From Gemmatimonadota bacterium (GTDB lineage Bacteria > Gemmatimonadota > Gemmatimonadetes > Gemmatimonadales > GWC2-71-9), in contig JADJPD010000024.1 of the NCBI GenBank assembly GCA_016713435.1, positions 1 through 38,311 of the forward strand: a stretch of 38,311 bases of DNA, given 5' to 3'. This document shows, one piece after another, positions 6,792 through 15,402 of this stretch. Both the position numbers and the translations under genes were made by a program. The notes under the pieces are model-generated. The model saw only the letters and a program-made list of their open reading frames with translations, was not told where the DNA came from and made no database searches. The first letter of the stretch is position 1; each line of letters starts with the position of its first letter.

Positions 6792-8893
6792 ACGCCGAGC
6801 TGTTCCGCGTGGGCGGCATCGACTGCCCGAGTTGCGCCGCCGGCATCAGTCGCGCCGTGGGCCAGCTCCCCGGCGTCGAAGCCGTGGCCGTGGACGTGCT
6901 CAAGGGCGAGGTGCGGGTGACGGTGGCGCAGGGCGGCGCCACCCGGGCCGCGCTGGCGCAGGCCATCACGGAGGCTGGGCATCCCGTCCGCGCCGACCGG
7001 CCTGGGGCGACCGAGGCGCGGCCGCGCGGGCCGCTGCGCGCCGCGATGCTCTCCGGGGTGCTGCTCGGCGTGGGCGTGGGGCTCGGCTGGCTTGGGCAGC
7101 CGGAGGTGCTGCAGGTGCCGGTGCTGGCCGGCGCCATGATCGCGGGCGGCTGGTACGTGGTGCCGCGCGGGCTCAAGGCGCTCCGCAACCGTTCCCCCGA
7201 TATGCACGCGCTCATGACCATCGCCGCCGCCGGCGCCGCGGTGATCGGCGAGTGGGGCGAGGGGGCGTCGGCGATGTTCCTCTTCGCCGTGGCGCTGCTG
7301 CTGGAGCAGTGGGCGGTGGGCCGGGCCCGGAAGGCCATCGGGGCGCTCATGGAGCTGGCACCGGCGGAGGCGCTCGTGATCCGGCTCGGCGGCGACCAGC
7401 GCGTGGCGGTGGAGGCCGTCAAGGTCGGCGAGCGGATCCGCGTCCGCCCGGGGGAGCGGGTGGCCCTCGACGGCACCATCACCGCCGGCCGCTCCGCCCT
7501 CAACGAGGCCCCGATCACCGGCGAGGCCATCCCCGCCGACAAGGGGCCGGGCGACGCCGTGTACGCCGGCAGCATCAACGGCCACGGCGCCCTCGAGGTG
7601 CGCACCACCCGTCCCGCGAGCGACACCACGCTGGCCCGCATCCTCCACGCCGTCGAGGACGCGCAAGCCTCGCGGGCGCCGGTGCAGGCGCTGGTGGACC
7701 GCTTCGCGCGGGTCTACACGCCGCTGGTCGTGGGCCTCGCGGTGCTGGTGGTGCTGGTGCCGCCGGTGCTCGGGCTCGGCGGGTTCGAGACGTGGCTCTA
7801 CCGCGGCCTCACGCTGCTGGTGATCGCCTGCCCCTGTGCGCTCGTCATCTCCACGCCGGTGACGCTGGTGAGCGCCCTGACGGGTGCCGCGCGCGCCGGC
7901 GTGCTGCTCAAGGGCGGCGCGCAGCTCGAGGCGCTGGCCCGGGTGACCGCCATCGCCTTCGACAAGACCGGCACGCTCACCGAGGGGCGGCCGGAACTCA
8001 CCGACGTGATCGCGGTGAATCACCTGGGGGAGGACGAGGTGCTCCGGCTGGCCGCGTCGGTGGAGCGGCACTCGGAGCACCCGGTGGCGCGCGCCATCAC
8101 CCGCGCGGCGGAGCGCCGGCAGGTGGCGCTGGCCGGCGCCGAGGAGTTTGCTGCGCTGCCTGGCTGGGGCGCCCGCGCCACCGTGGCCGACCGCCGGCTC
8201 ATCGTGGGCAACCGCCGCCTCTGCGACGAGGTGGGCGCCTGCCGCGACGATGTGCACGCCCTCCTCGACCGGCTGGAGCAGGAGGGCAAGACGGCCATCC
8301 TCGTCGCCGACGGCCGGGAGCCGCTCGGGGTCGTGGCCGTGGCCGACGCCCTCCGCCCCACCGCCGCCGCCGCGGTGGCCGCCCTCCGCGCCGCCGGCAT
8401 CCGCCGCCTCGTGATGCTGACGGGCGATGGCCGCACCGCCGCCGACCGCGTGGCGCAGGCGGTGGGCGTGGCCGAGGTGCGCGCGCGCCTCCTGCCGGAG
8501 GAGAAGCTGGCCGCCGTCCGCGCCCTGCAGCAGGAGGGGGAGGTGGTGGCCGTGGTGGGCGACGGCGTCAACGACGCCCCGGCGCTGGCGGCCGCCACCG
8601 TGGGCATCGCCATGGGTGCGGCCGGCACGCACGCGGCGCTCGAGACCGCCGACGTGGCGCTCATGGGCGACGACCTCACGCTCCTGGCCCCCACCATCGT
8701 CCGCGCCCGGCGCACCCTCGCGATCATCCGCCAGAACATGGCGCTGGCGCTCGGCCTCAAGGCCGTCTTCCTCGTGCTCGCCCTCCTCGGGCAGGCGACG
8801 CTGTGGATGGCCGTCGCCGCCGACATGGGGGCGAGCCTTCTCGTCATCGCCAACGGGCTCCGGGCGCTCCCCGCGGCCGGGAGGCCCGCATGA
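6788..8893 (+). CDS. P1B-type heavy-metal-exporting ATPase (Zn/Cd group)
   Basis: A 701-residue P1B ATPase that exports a transition metal at the cost of ATP. It starts at GTG 6788, overlapping the feoB stop. The N-terminal heavy-metal-associated domain has GIDCPSC (Cys at about residues 13 and 16). The actuator loop carries TGEAIP, the transmembrane ion site CPC (IACPCALVIS, about 344), the phosphorylation site DKTGTLTEG (about 391), the nucleotide-binding SEHPVA and the hinge GDGVNDAP (about 591). The last membrane segments hold ADMGASLLVIANGL, whose Asp is the marker of the P1B-2 (Zn2+/Cd2+/Pb2+) subgroup. Location behind feoB under two DtxR regulators suggests a role in balancing metals during iron or manganese uptake. 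The exact ion is inferred. Confidence 0.93.
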   Translation: MNAELFRVGGIDCPSCAAGISRAVGQLPGVEAVAVDVLKGEVRVTVAQGGATRAALAQAITEAGHPVRADRPGATEARPRGPLRAAMLSGVLLGVGVGLGWLGQPEVLQVPVLAGAMIAGGWYVVPRGLKALRNRSPDMHALMTIAAAGAAVIGEWGEGASAMFLFAVALLLEQWAVGRARKAIGALMELAPAEALVIRLGGDQRVAVEAVKVGERIRVRPGERVALDGTITAGRSALNEAPITGEAIPADKGPGDAVYAGSINGHGALEVRTTRPASDTTLARILHAVEDAQASRAPVQALVDRFARVYTPLVVGLAVLVVLVPPVLGLGGFETWLYRGLTLLVIACPCALVISTPVTLVSALTGAARAGVLLKGGAQLEALARVTAIAFDKTGTLTEGRPELTDVIAVNHLGEDEVLRLAASVERHSEHPVARAITRAAERRQVALAGAEEFAALPGWGARATVADRRLIVGNRRLCDEVGACRDDVHALLDRLEQEGKTAILVADGREPLGVVAVADALRPTAAAAVAALRAAGIRRLVMLTGDGRTAADRVAQAVGVAEVRARLLPEEKLAAVRALQQEGEVVAVVGDGVNDAPALAAATVGIAMGAAGTHAALETADVALMGDDLTLLAPTIVRARRTLAIIRQNMALALGLKAVFLVLALLGQATLWMAVAADMGASLLVIANGLRALPAAGRPA

Positions 8894-9582
8894 CCAGCGG
8901 TCACGTCCGCGAGCCGCTCACGCGCTCGGCCGAGGACTACCTCAAGACCATCTACCACCTGACGAGCGGCCGCGGCACCGGCTCGGTGGCCGCCACCACC
9001 GACCTGGCCCAGGCGCTCGACCTCTCGCCCGCGTCGGTGAGCGGGATGCTGCGGCGGCTGGCGGAGCAGGGCTACGTGGAGCACGAGCCCTACCGCGGCG
9101 TGCAGCTGACGGGGGAGGGGCGCCGGGTGGCGCTCCGCATGCTCCGTCGGCACCGCCTCCTCGAGGCCTACCTGGTGGCGCACCTGGGCTACACCTGGGA
9201 CACCGTGCACGAGGAGGCGGAGCGGCTGGAGCACGCCGTCTCCGATGACCTGGTGGAACGCATGGCCACCGCCCTCGGCGACCCCGCCGTGGACCCGCAC
9301 GGCGACCCGATCCCCGCCGCCGACGGCAGCCTCACCGAGCTCGCCACCACGCCGCTCTGCGAGTTCGGCACCGGCATGCACGCCGAGGTGCGCCGGGTGG
9401 CCACCAGCGACGCCGAGCGGCTCCGTTACCTGAGCGCGGTGGGCCTGACGCCCGGGGCGCACGTGACGGTCATGGGCTGCCAGCCCTTCAACGGGCCCAT
9501 CACCCTCCGGCTCGGGGCGCACGAGCAGGTGGTGGGGCACGAGCTGGCGGCGCTGGTGCTCTGCACCCCGCTGCCGCACTGA
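8890..9582 (+). CDS. DtxR/MntR-family metal-dependent transcriptional regulator
   Basis: A 230-residue soluble DtxR-family repressor. The N-terminal winged helix (SAEDYLKTIYHLT ... LDLSPASVSGMLRRL) is followed by the metal-binding and dimerisation domain, with HEEAERLEHAVSDDLVERM and the DPHGDPIP motif. A C-terminal SH3/FeoA-like domain (about 155-228) follows. Its ATG overlaps the ATPase stop (ATGA), so it is translationally coupled as the last gene of the operon. It has no transmembrane helix, unlike the first gene, so it is the better candidate to bind the palindrome at 3472-3487. Whether it responds to Fe2+ or Mn2+ cannot be told. A strong hairpin lies 20 bases downstream. Confidence 0.9.
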   Translation: MTSGHVREPLTRSAEDYLKTIYHLTSGRGTGSVAATTDLAQALDLSPASVSGMLRRLAEQGYVEHEPYRGVQLTGEGRRVALRMLRRHRLLEAYLVAHLGYTWDTVHEEAERLEHAVSDDLVERMATALGDPAVDPHGDPIPAADGSLTELATTPLCEFGTGMHAEVRRVATSDAERLRYLSAVGLTPGAHVTVMGCQPFNGPITLRLGAHEQVVGHELAALVLCTPLPH

Positions 9583-9601
9583 CGCACCTCCCCCAGATGC
9601 T

Positions 9602-9637
9602 CGAGGGCCGCCGTCCCCGGTGGGACGGCGGCCCTCG
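9602..9637. terminator. bidirectional hairpin terminator
   Basis: A perfect 16-bp stem (CGAGGGCCGCCGTCCC with its exact reverse complement) closed by a 4-base loop CGGT. It lies between the end of the metal operon (9582) and the end of the convergent dehydrogenase gene (9662). No clear T-tract follows on either side, so it may be a stem-only terminator or mRNA end stabiliser. Confidence 0.75.
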
Positions 9638-9661
9638 TCGTAGCGGCGGGGCGGTGGATCG

Positions 9662-10603
9662 CTACTCGCGCAGCGCCTCGAGAAGGCGGACCAGGCGGGC
9701 GTCGCGGGCGTCCCCCAGCTCGCCCGTGTGGGGGCCGTAGGCCTTCTCGATGGCCCGCGCCAGCTTCTTCTGCTGCTCGGGGGAGAGGCTGGTCCAGCTG
9801 GCCAGGCTCATCCAGACCGGTTCCATGGTGCCGAGGAGCTGCGCCAGCGCCATTTCCAAGCCGTACTCGCCGGCGTTGAGGTGGTTCTCGAGCAGGATGC
9901 CCGACGCCGTCCAGCCCAGCGCGGGGCCGATGGAGAGGGCGCGGTCGACGTCCTCGACGTCCAGCACGCCGTCGAGCACCATCTGGGCGGCCTCACGGAG
10001 CATGGCGGCCTGGAGCCGCGCGGCGACGTTGCCCGCCACTTCCTTCTTGAGGACGATGGGCGCCCGGCCCAGCATGCTGAGCCAGAAGCGGATGTCCTCG
10101 ATGCAATCGGGGTCGGTCCGGGCGCCGGGCACCACCTCCACCAGCGGGAGGTACTCGACGGGCACGAGGCCGTGGGCCACCAGGAACCGGTTGGGGTGCT
10201 CCAGCCGGGCCACAAGCTGGCTCGGGCTGAAGCTGGCCGAGCTGCTGCTGAGCACGGCGGCGCGGCGGGCCACCTGTTCCACCAGGTGCAGGGTCTTCTG
10301 CTTGGCGGTGAGGTCTTCCTGGACGGCCTCGATGATCCAGTCGGCTTCACTGACGGCCTGCAGCAGGCTTCGGCCCACCTTCATGGCGGCCAGCGCCTCC
10401 TCCGCCACCATGGGATCGGCGCGGCGGGCGCGGGCGAGGGCCACCACCCGGTCGCCGATTTCCTGGGCGGCGGGGTTGAGGGCCTCGGCGTCGGCGTCGA
10501 AGATGGTGACGGGCCAGCCGGCGGCGATGGCGAGCGCGGCCCACCCGCGGCCGACCTCTCCCGTGCCAATCACGGCCACCCGCGGCGTCTCGAAGCGTGT
10601 CAT
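9662..10603 (-). CDS. 3-hydroxyacyl-CoA dehydrogenase-like NAD-dependent enzyme (lambda-crystallin/carnitine dehydrogenase group)
   Basis: About 313 residues from ATG 10603 (MTRFETPRVAVIG); an upstream in-frame start at 10642 adds 13 unsupported residues. The Rossmann motif GTGEVGRGW (GxGxxG) sits at the N-terminus, with FDAD closing the second strand, as for NAD. The region AHGLVPVEYLPLVEVVPG matches the catalytic segment HPxNPxxLxPLVEVVPG of L-gulonate 3-dehydrogenase and L-carnitine dehydrogenase, keeping the His but with HG instead of HP. The C-terminal helical domain begins KKEVAGNVAARLQAA, equivalent to KEVPGFVANRLQ. Substrate is probably a 3-hydroxy acid or its CoA ester; which one is open. 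It is monocistronic and divergent from the ABC operon. Confidence 0.82.
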   Translation of the reverse strand: MTRFETPRVAVIGTGEVGRGWAALAIAAGWPVTIFDADAEALNPAAQEIGDRVVALARARRADPMVAEEALAAMKVGRSLLQAVSEADWIIEAVQEDLTAKQKTLHLVEQVARRAAVLSSSSASFSPSQLVARLEHPNRFLVAHGLVPVEYLPLVEVVPGARTDPDCIEDIRFWLSMLGRAPIVLKKEVAGNVAARLQAAMLREAAQMVLDGVLDVEDVDRALSIGPALGWTASGILLENHLNAGEYGLEMALAQLLGTMEPVWMSLASWTSLSPEQQKKLARAIEKAYGPHTGELGDARDARLVRLLEALRE

Positions 10604-10698
10604 GGGGTGCCCTACGATAACGTTGAACCGCCCGCCCGCCAAGCGTGGCTAGATTGGGCCTCCCGCTTGGGCCCGACCCTGAACACCGACCGCGCACC

Positions 10699-11541
10699 AT
10701 GCTCCTGCCGACCACCACCCTCCTGCTGCTCACCCTGGCCGGTGTGCCCGTCCAGGCGGCGCCGCAGGCCGCGACCCCCGCCCTGCCCATCGCGCTGGAG
10801 CGGCGGCTGGCGGAACGCCTCGGCGCCCGCGTGGGCGACACGCTCGCGGTGGGCCGCGAGGCGGGGGCGCCGGAGGGGCGGGCCGTGGTCACCGCCATCT
10901 ACGAGCCGGCCGCCGACCCGTCGGTGATCACCCGCCGCGACCTGCACGCCCGCTTCCACCTCCCCGACTTCACCGCCCTGCTCGGGGCCCCCGACCGGGT
11001 GGACCGCTTCGGGGTGGGGCTGGCGCCGGGCGTGCCGCCGGACAGCGCGGCGCGCGAGCTCAACCGCATCGCCTTCGGTTTCCAGGCCAGCCCGTCGGCG
11101 GAGATCGCCAGCGAGTCGTCGCAGACCTTCCGGGTGGTGAGCCGGTTCCACGACGCCATCGCGATCATCAGTGTGGTGGCCAGCGCCATCTTCCTCCTCT
11201 GCATCATGCTGCTCAAGGTGGAGGAGCGCCGGCGCGACGCGGCGGTGATGCGCTTCACCGGCATCCGGCGGCGCACGATCTTCGCCGCCCTGCTGCTCGA
11301 GGCGGTCCTGGTGGCCGCGCTCGGCTCGGCGATGGGCGTGGGGCTGGCGCTCGTTGCCGGTGCCGCCACCAACGCCTACTACCAGCGGTTCTTCGACACC
11401 ACGCTCATCTTCTCGGCGGTGACGCCGGGGATCCTGCGCTTCAGCGTGCTGCTCTCCCTCGGGCTCGGACTCGGCGCGGGGGCGCTCGCGGCGTGGCGGC
11501 TGGTGCGGACGCGGCCGCTGGTGCTCTGGGGGCGCGAGTGA
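10699..11541 (+). CDS. FtsX-type ABC transporter permease (AttF-like)
   Basis: A 280-residue permease, first gene of a four-gene operon. ATG 10699 begins a hydrophobic N-terminus (LLPTTTLLLLTLAGVPVQAA) that could be a cleaved signal peptide or first helix. A short periplasmic region (about 30-140) follows, then an FtsX domain with three transmembrane helices: VVASAIFLLCIMLL; AALLLEAVLVAALGSAMGVG; FSVLLSLGLGLGAGALAAW. The cytoplasmic coupling segment VEERRRDAAVMRFTGIRRR is typical of FtsX/MacB permeases. The periplasmic domain is much shorter than in MacB or LolC/E. Operon order (permease, permease, ATPase, AttH-domain protein) resembles the Agrobacterium att ABC transporter. A possible -10 (TAGATT) lies near 10650. 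Confidence 0.83.
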   Translation: MLLPTTTLLLLTLAGVPVQAAPQAATPALPIALERRLAERLGARVGDTLAVGREAGAPEGRAVVTAIYEPAADPSVITRRDLHARFHLPDFTALLGAPDRVDRFGVGLAPGVPPDSAARELNRIAFGFQASPSAEIASESSQTFRVVSRFHDAIAIISVVASAIFLLCIMLLKVEERRRDAAVMRFTGIRRRTIFAALLLEAVLVAALGSAMGVGLALVAGAATNAYYQRFFDTTLIFSAVTPGILRFSVLLSLGLGLGAGALAAWRLVRTRPLVLWGRE

Positions 11542-12713
11542 ACCCGCTCCGGAACCTGGCCCGGCACCCCGTGCGCACGGCACTGGCGCTGGCGGGCATC
11601 GCGGTGACCACGGCGATGCTGCTCGACATGGTGCTGCTGGCCGGCGGCATCGAGCGGTCCTTCGCGCAGCTGCTGCTGGGCCGCGGGTACCAGGTCCGGG
11701 TGAGTCCCCGGGGCACGCTGCCGTTCGACACCGAGGCCACCATCCCCGGGGCGCGGGGCATCGCCGCCACCATGCGGCGCGACCCGGCGGTGGAGGCGGT
11801 GGCCCCGATCGTCGGCAGCTCCATTCATGCCCGCCGCGGCGATTCGCTGGTGACGCTCTTCGGCTACGGCATCGACCCCGCGGCGCAGGCGCTCTACCAG
11901 GTGACCGCCGGCGCCGACCTCGCCCCCGGCGACTCGGCGGGCCTCCTCCTCAGCGCCCCCGCCGCCCGCGTCCTGGCTGCGGCCATCGGGGACACCGTGG
12001 TGCTGGTGAGCCGCCTCGACCCGCAGATGGCGGTGGCGGGGAGCAGCCGCACCGTGGTGGTGCGGGGGGTGGTGCGCTGGCTCTACGACGCGCGCGACCA
12101 GGCCTCGGTGGGCACCCTCGTCCCGGTGATGCAGGAGCTGGCCGCCTTCCGCGCGGAGGATCGGGTGAGCGCCTTCGCGGTGCGGGTGACCGGGGACGCC
12201 GACAGCGCCGCCGCCCGGCTCCGCGCCGCGCTGCCGTCCCTCGAGATCAACAGCGTCGGCGCCATGGTGCTCCGCTTCCGGGAGCGGCTCACCTACTTCC
12301 GCCAGCTCTCGCTGATCCTCGGCACCATCAGCCTCGGGGTCACGGTGCTGCTGGTGGGCACGCTGCTCACCATCACGGTGAACGAGCGCCGCGGCGAGAT
12401 CGCCACGCTCCGGGCCATCGGTGTCGCCCGGGGCACCATCGTCCGGGCGGTGATGCTCGAGGGTGGGGCGCTCACCACGCTCGGCGGCGGCCTCGGCGTG
12501 CTGCTCGGGCTCGCCACGGCCGAGCAGCTGGACCGGATCCTGACCTCCTTCCCCGGCCTCCCCGCCGCCATCTCCTTCTTCGTCCCGGATGCCCGGAGCC
12601 TGGCCCTGGCCGCGGCGGTGCTGGTGATCACCGGCATCGTGGCCGGCGCCTATCCCGCCTGGCTCGCGGCCCGGGCCCCGATCGCCGAGACGCTCCGCAC
12701 GGAGGCCACCTGA
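11538..12713 (+). CDS. FtsX/MacB-type ABC transporter permease (AttG-like)
   Basis: A 391-residue permease starting at GTG 11538, overlapping the previous stop (GTGA). A first transmembrane helix (about residues 10-35, TALALAGIAVTTAMLLDMVLLAGG) leads into a MacB-like periplasmic core domain (about 40-255). An FtsX domain follows with three helices (LILGTISLGVTVLLVGTLL; LTTLGGGLGVLLGLA; LALAAAVLVITGIVAGAYPAW) and the NERRGEIATLRAIGV coupling loop. With the neighbouring permease it should form the heterodimeric membrane part. Such mechanotransmission-type ABC systems extract lipids or peptides from the outer face of the inner membrane rather than moving substrate through it. The stop overlaps the ATPase start. 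Confidence 0.87.
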   Translation: MNPLRNLARHPVRTALALAGIAVTTAMLLDMVLLAGGIERSFAQLLLGRGYQVRVSPRGTLPFDTEATIPGARGIAATMRRDPAVEAVAPIVGSSIHARRGDSLVTLFGYGIDPAAQALYQVTAGADLAPGDSAGLLLSAPAARVLAAAIGDTVVLVSRLDPQMAVAGSSRTVVVRGVVRWLYDARDQASVGTLVPVMQELAAFRAEDRVSAFAVRVTGDADSAAARLRAALPSLEINSVGAMVLRFRERLTYFRQLSLILGTISLGVTVLLVGTLLTITVNERRGEIATLRAIGVARGTIVRAVMLEGGALTTLGGGLGVLLGLATAEQLDRILTSFPGLPAAISFFVPDARSLALAAAVLVITGIVAGAYPAWLAARAPIAETLRTEAT

Positions 12714-13402
12714 TGCCGCTCCTCGTGGCGACCGCCCTGACCAAGGACTACCCGATGAACGGCGAGGTGGTGCACGCGCTCCGCGGCGTGTCCCTCACCG
12801 TGGCCCCGGGCGACTACGTGGCGATCGTGGGCCCCTCGGGCTGCGGCAAGAGCACGCTGCTCCAGCTGCTCGGCGGCATCGACACCCCGTCGGCGGGCAG
12901 CGTGGCGCTCGAGGGCACGCGCCTCGAGACCCTGGGCGACTCGGCCCTCACCCGGCTCCGCCTCACCCGGCTCGGCTTCGTGTTCCAGCGCTTCCACCTG
13001 CTCCCGGTGCTCAGCGCCGCCGAGAACGTGGAGCTGCCGATGGCCGAGGCGGGCCTGCCGCGCGACGCGCGACGCGCCCGGGCGCGGGAACTGCTGCGCT
13101 ACGTGGGGCTGGAGGGCCGCGCGGGCCACCGCGCCACCCAGCTCTCGGGCGGCGAGATGCAGCGGGTGGCCATTGCGCGGGCGCTGGCCAACCGGCCGGC
13201 CCTCCTCCTGGCCGACGAGCCGACGGGGGAACTCGACGCCGCCACCGGCCGCGGCATCCTCGACCTCTTCCGCCGGCTCAACGACGACGGCGCCACGATC
13301 GTGGTGGTGACCCACGACGACCGCCTGGCCGGTGAGGCGGGCCGCGTGATCCACATGCTCGACGGCCACATCGTGGACGAGACCCGGGGCGCGGGCCGCT
13401 GA
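12713..13402 (+). CDS. ABC transporter ATP-binding protein (LolD/MacB/AttE-like)
   Basis: A 229-residue ATPase. Walker A is GPSGCGKST (about residues 40-48), the Q-loop lies in GFVFQRFHLLPVLSAAENV, the signature is LSGGEMQRVAIARAL (about 143), Walker B is LLLADEPTGELD, and the H-loop is VVTHDD. The FQRFHLLPVL and ADEPTGELD wording places it in the LolD/MacB/FtsE class that energises FtsX-type permeases. Overlaps of one base with both neighbours imply tight coupling in the operon. Cytoplasmic, acting as a dimer on the two permeases upstream. Assignment to the class is secure; the transported substrate is unknown. Confidence 0.93.
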   Translation: MPLLVATALTKDYPMNGEVVHALRGVSLTVAPGDYVAIVGPSGCGKSTLLQLLGGIDTPSAGSVALEGTRLETLGDSALTRLRLTRLGFVFQRFHLLPVLSAAENVELPMAEAGLPRDARRARARELLRYVGLEGRAGHRATQLSGGEMQRVAIARALANRPALLLADEPTGELDAATGRGILDLFRRLNDDGATIVVVTHDDRLAGEAGRVIHMLDGHIVDETRGAGR

Positions 13403-14838
13403 TGCTCCTCACCCTGGCCTTCCGCCACCTGATGGTCCACCGCGGGCGGGCGCTGCTGCTCCTGCTCGGCTACGGGCTCGGCGTGGGCGTCATGATCGTC
13501 CTCCTCTCGGTCGGGGAGGCGATGCTGGCGCAGTCGCGCGACGTGTCGCTGGTGAGCGGCGGCCAGGTGACGGTGCTCCCGCAGGGCATCTCGGTGGAGG
13601 AGATGCGGACGGGCGGCGCGAGCGGGCTCTTCTTCGGCATCGAGCGGGCGCGGTTCCTCACCCGCCAGCTCCTCGGGGGGGAGCGGCACGCCGGCCTGGT
13701 GCGCGCCGTCTCGCCGGTGGTGGAGCAGAAGCTGGTGTACCTGCGGAAGGGCAACGTGGTGCTGCCGGTGCGGGCGGGCGCGGAGATCCCGAGCCGGGCG
13801 CGAGCCCTGGGGGCGGGGATCCGCGTCACCGCCGGCCGCTGGGAGGATCATGCGGCCGACTCGGCGTGGATCACGCCCTCGCCGGAGCAGCTCTACCACG
13901 AGCTGGACCGCTTCCACCTCCCGCCGGTGCCGGACTCCACCTGGGCCGAATGGCATTACTTCAACGTGGCGGCAGGGCCGGAGGAGTGGTGGTACGTCAC
14001 CTACCTGGTGGGCGGTGCCATCCCCGACGGCCGCTGGGGCGGGCAGTTGCTGGTGACGCACCGGCTGCCGGGCGGCCGCTACGAGCGGTACCAGTCGACC
14101 GTTCCCGGAGACTCGATCCGGCTCGACACGACGCGCGCCGACCTCCGGCTCGGCGACAACGCCGTGACGCAGCGCGACGGCCGCTACACCCTGCAGGGGC
14201 GTGCCGGCGCGCTCCGCCTTGCGCTGACCGTCACGCCGCACCGGCACCGCTACTTCCCGCCCGTGTCGCTCCGCGAGGGCGCGTATCCCTCCGGCTACGT
14301 GGTGCCCGCGCTCTCCGCCACGGCGGAGGGGGAGTTCTGCGTGGCCGCGCGCTGCACCCGGTTCGCCGCGGCGCCCGCGTACCACGACCACAACTGGGGC
14401 GTGTGGCGCGAGGTGACCTGGGACTGGGGCGCCGCCCACGGCGGCGCGCTCGACCTGCTTTACGGCGCCGTCTACGCCCCCGACGATACACTTCCCGCCA
14501 ACCGCACCGGCGCCCCGCGGATCTTCGTGGCCCTGGTGGACTCCGCCGGCGTCCGCCAGATCCTCCGCGCCCGCGAGGTCCGCTACGCGGGCCGGCATCC
14601 CGGCAGCGACCGCGCCGGCGCCGCCGCGCCCGCCAGCTTCACGTTCGTGGCCGCCCGCGACGCCGACACCGTCACCATGGCCGCCACCATCCTCGACTTC
14701 CAGGCCTCCCGCACCACCTCCACCGCGGCCACCCGCCGCTTCCTCCAGATGCGCGGCCGCTTCACCCTGCGCGGCCGGATCGCCGGGCGCGTGGTGGCGG
14801 ACTCGGGGACCGGGTTCTTCGAGACCTACGTGGAGTAG
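13402..14838 (+). CDS. fusion of a MacB-like permease N-terminus with an AttH/CrtC lipocalin-like domain
   Basis: A 478-residue protein. The first 150 residues look like the start of an FtsX/MacB permease: a helix (RALLLLLGYGLGVGVMIVLLS) and the periplasmic entry segment VSGGQVTVLPQGI. There is no FtsX membrane domain. Instead, from about residue 180, the sequence becomes a hydroxyneurosporene-synthase/AttH-type lipocalin domain: EWHYFNV, EEWWYVTYLVGG, then HDHNWGVWREVTWDWGAA (about 329), the signature of CrtC and AttH proteins. Known members bind or modify hydrophobic lipids, carotenoids or terpenoids. The protein is thus predicted to be anchored in the inner membrane with a lipid-binding barrel in the periplasm, as the acceptor or donor for the ABC complex encoded upstream. 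The fusion reading frame is continuous with no sign of a shift. Confidence 0.82.
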   Translation: MLLTLAFRHLMVHRGRALLLLLGYGLGVGVMIVLLSVGEAMLAQSRDVSLVSGGQVTVLPQGISVEEMRTGGASGLFFGIERARFLTRQLLGGERHAGLVRAVSPVVEQKLVYLRKGNVVLPVRAGAEIPSRARALGAGIRVTAGRWEDHAADSAWITPSPEQLYHELDRFHLPPVPDSTWAEWHYFNVAAGPEEWWYVTYLVGGAIPDGRWGGQLLVTHRLPGGRYERYQSTVPGDSIRLDTTRADLRLGDNAVTQRDGRYTLQGRAGALRLALTVTPHRHRYFPPVSLREGAYPSGYVVPALSATAEGEFCVAARCTRFAAAPAYHDHNWGVWREVTWDWGAAHGGALDLLYGAVYAPDDTLPANRTGAPRIFVALVDSAGVRQILRAREVRYAGRHPGSDRAGAAAPASFTFVAARDADTVTMAATILDFQASRTTSTAATRRFLQMRGRFTLRGRIAGRVVADSGTGFFETYVE

Positions 14839-14848
14839 GGGGCCGGCG

Positions 14849-15388
14849 CTACCGTGCCGCGACCGCCTCCCGCACCTCCCGGATCTGGCGCGTGTGCCGC
14901 TCGGTGTGGGCAGCCGCGAAGAGGAGCCACTGCACGCCGTCGAGGGTGCCGAGGATCGGGTGGGGGGAGCCGTACTCGCGCAGGTCGGCGTCGGTGGCCC
15001 GGATCCAGGCCTCGAGCTCGGCGCGCGTGGTGGTGAAGACGGCGATGGTGGCCACGAGGCTGCCGTACCGGCCCGTCGGGTTCACGGCCTCGGGCGCCGG
15101 GCGCACCCGAGAGCGGTCGAACATGAGCCGCACGATCTGGTCGTCCGTGATCCGGGGCGACGATTCCCGCGGCGGCAGCGGCAGGCCGAGCAGCTTCTTC
15201 GTCACCAGCTTGGTGATGCTCTGCAGCACCACCGTGGTGTGCTCGGCCGTCTCCGCCACGGACCACTTGCCCTCCGCCGGCTTCACCAGGGCCTCCGCCT
15301 CCCCGAGCCCCGCGAGCGCGGCCAGGAAGCCGTTGCCGGTGGCGTCGATCTCCTGCAGCACCATCTCGCGACGTGGACTCACGGTCAT
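14849..15388 (-). CDS. DinB-superfamily protein (DinB_2-like)
   Basis: A 179-residue four-helix-bundle protein from ATG 15388 (MTVSPRREMVLQEID). DinB-like metal-binding His are visible at AEHTTVVLQ and HTERHTRQIREV near the C-terminus (HxxxH spacing). The family includes bacillithiol or mycothiol S-transferases and many stress-induced proteins of unknown substrate. A segment GKWSVAETAEHT is the usual DinB_2 entry motif. It begins 14 bases after the TPR-barrel gene and is probably the third gene of the same operon. Its end faces the AttH-fusion gene only 10 bases away. Function beyond the fold is unknown. Confidence 0.83.
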   Translation of the reverse strand: MTVSPRREMVLQEIDATGNGFLAALAGLGEAEALVKPAEGKWSVAETAEHTTVVLQSITKLVTKKLLGLPLPPRESSPRITDDQIVRLMFDRSRVRPAPEAVNPTGRYGSLVATIAVFTTTRAELEAWIRATDADLREYGSPHPILGTLDGVQWLLFAAAHTERHTRQIREVREAVAAR

Positions 15389-15402
15389 CGGAAGCTCCGG
15401 GG

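Noticed and set aside
6680..8632. 650-codon minus-strand open frame opposite the P1B ATPase
   Set aside because: Gly/His/Arg-rich with no recognisable fold; opposite a complete P-type ATPase.
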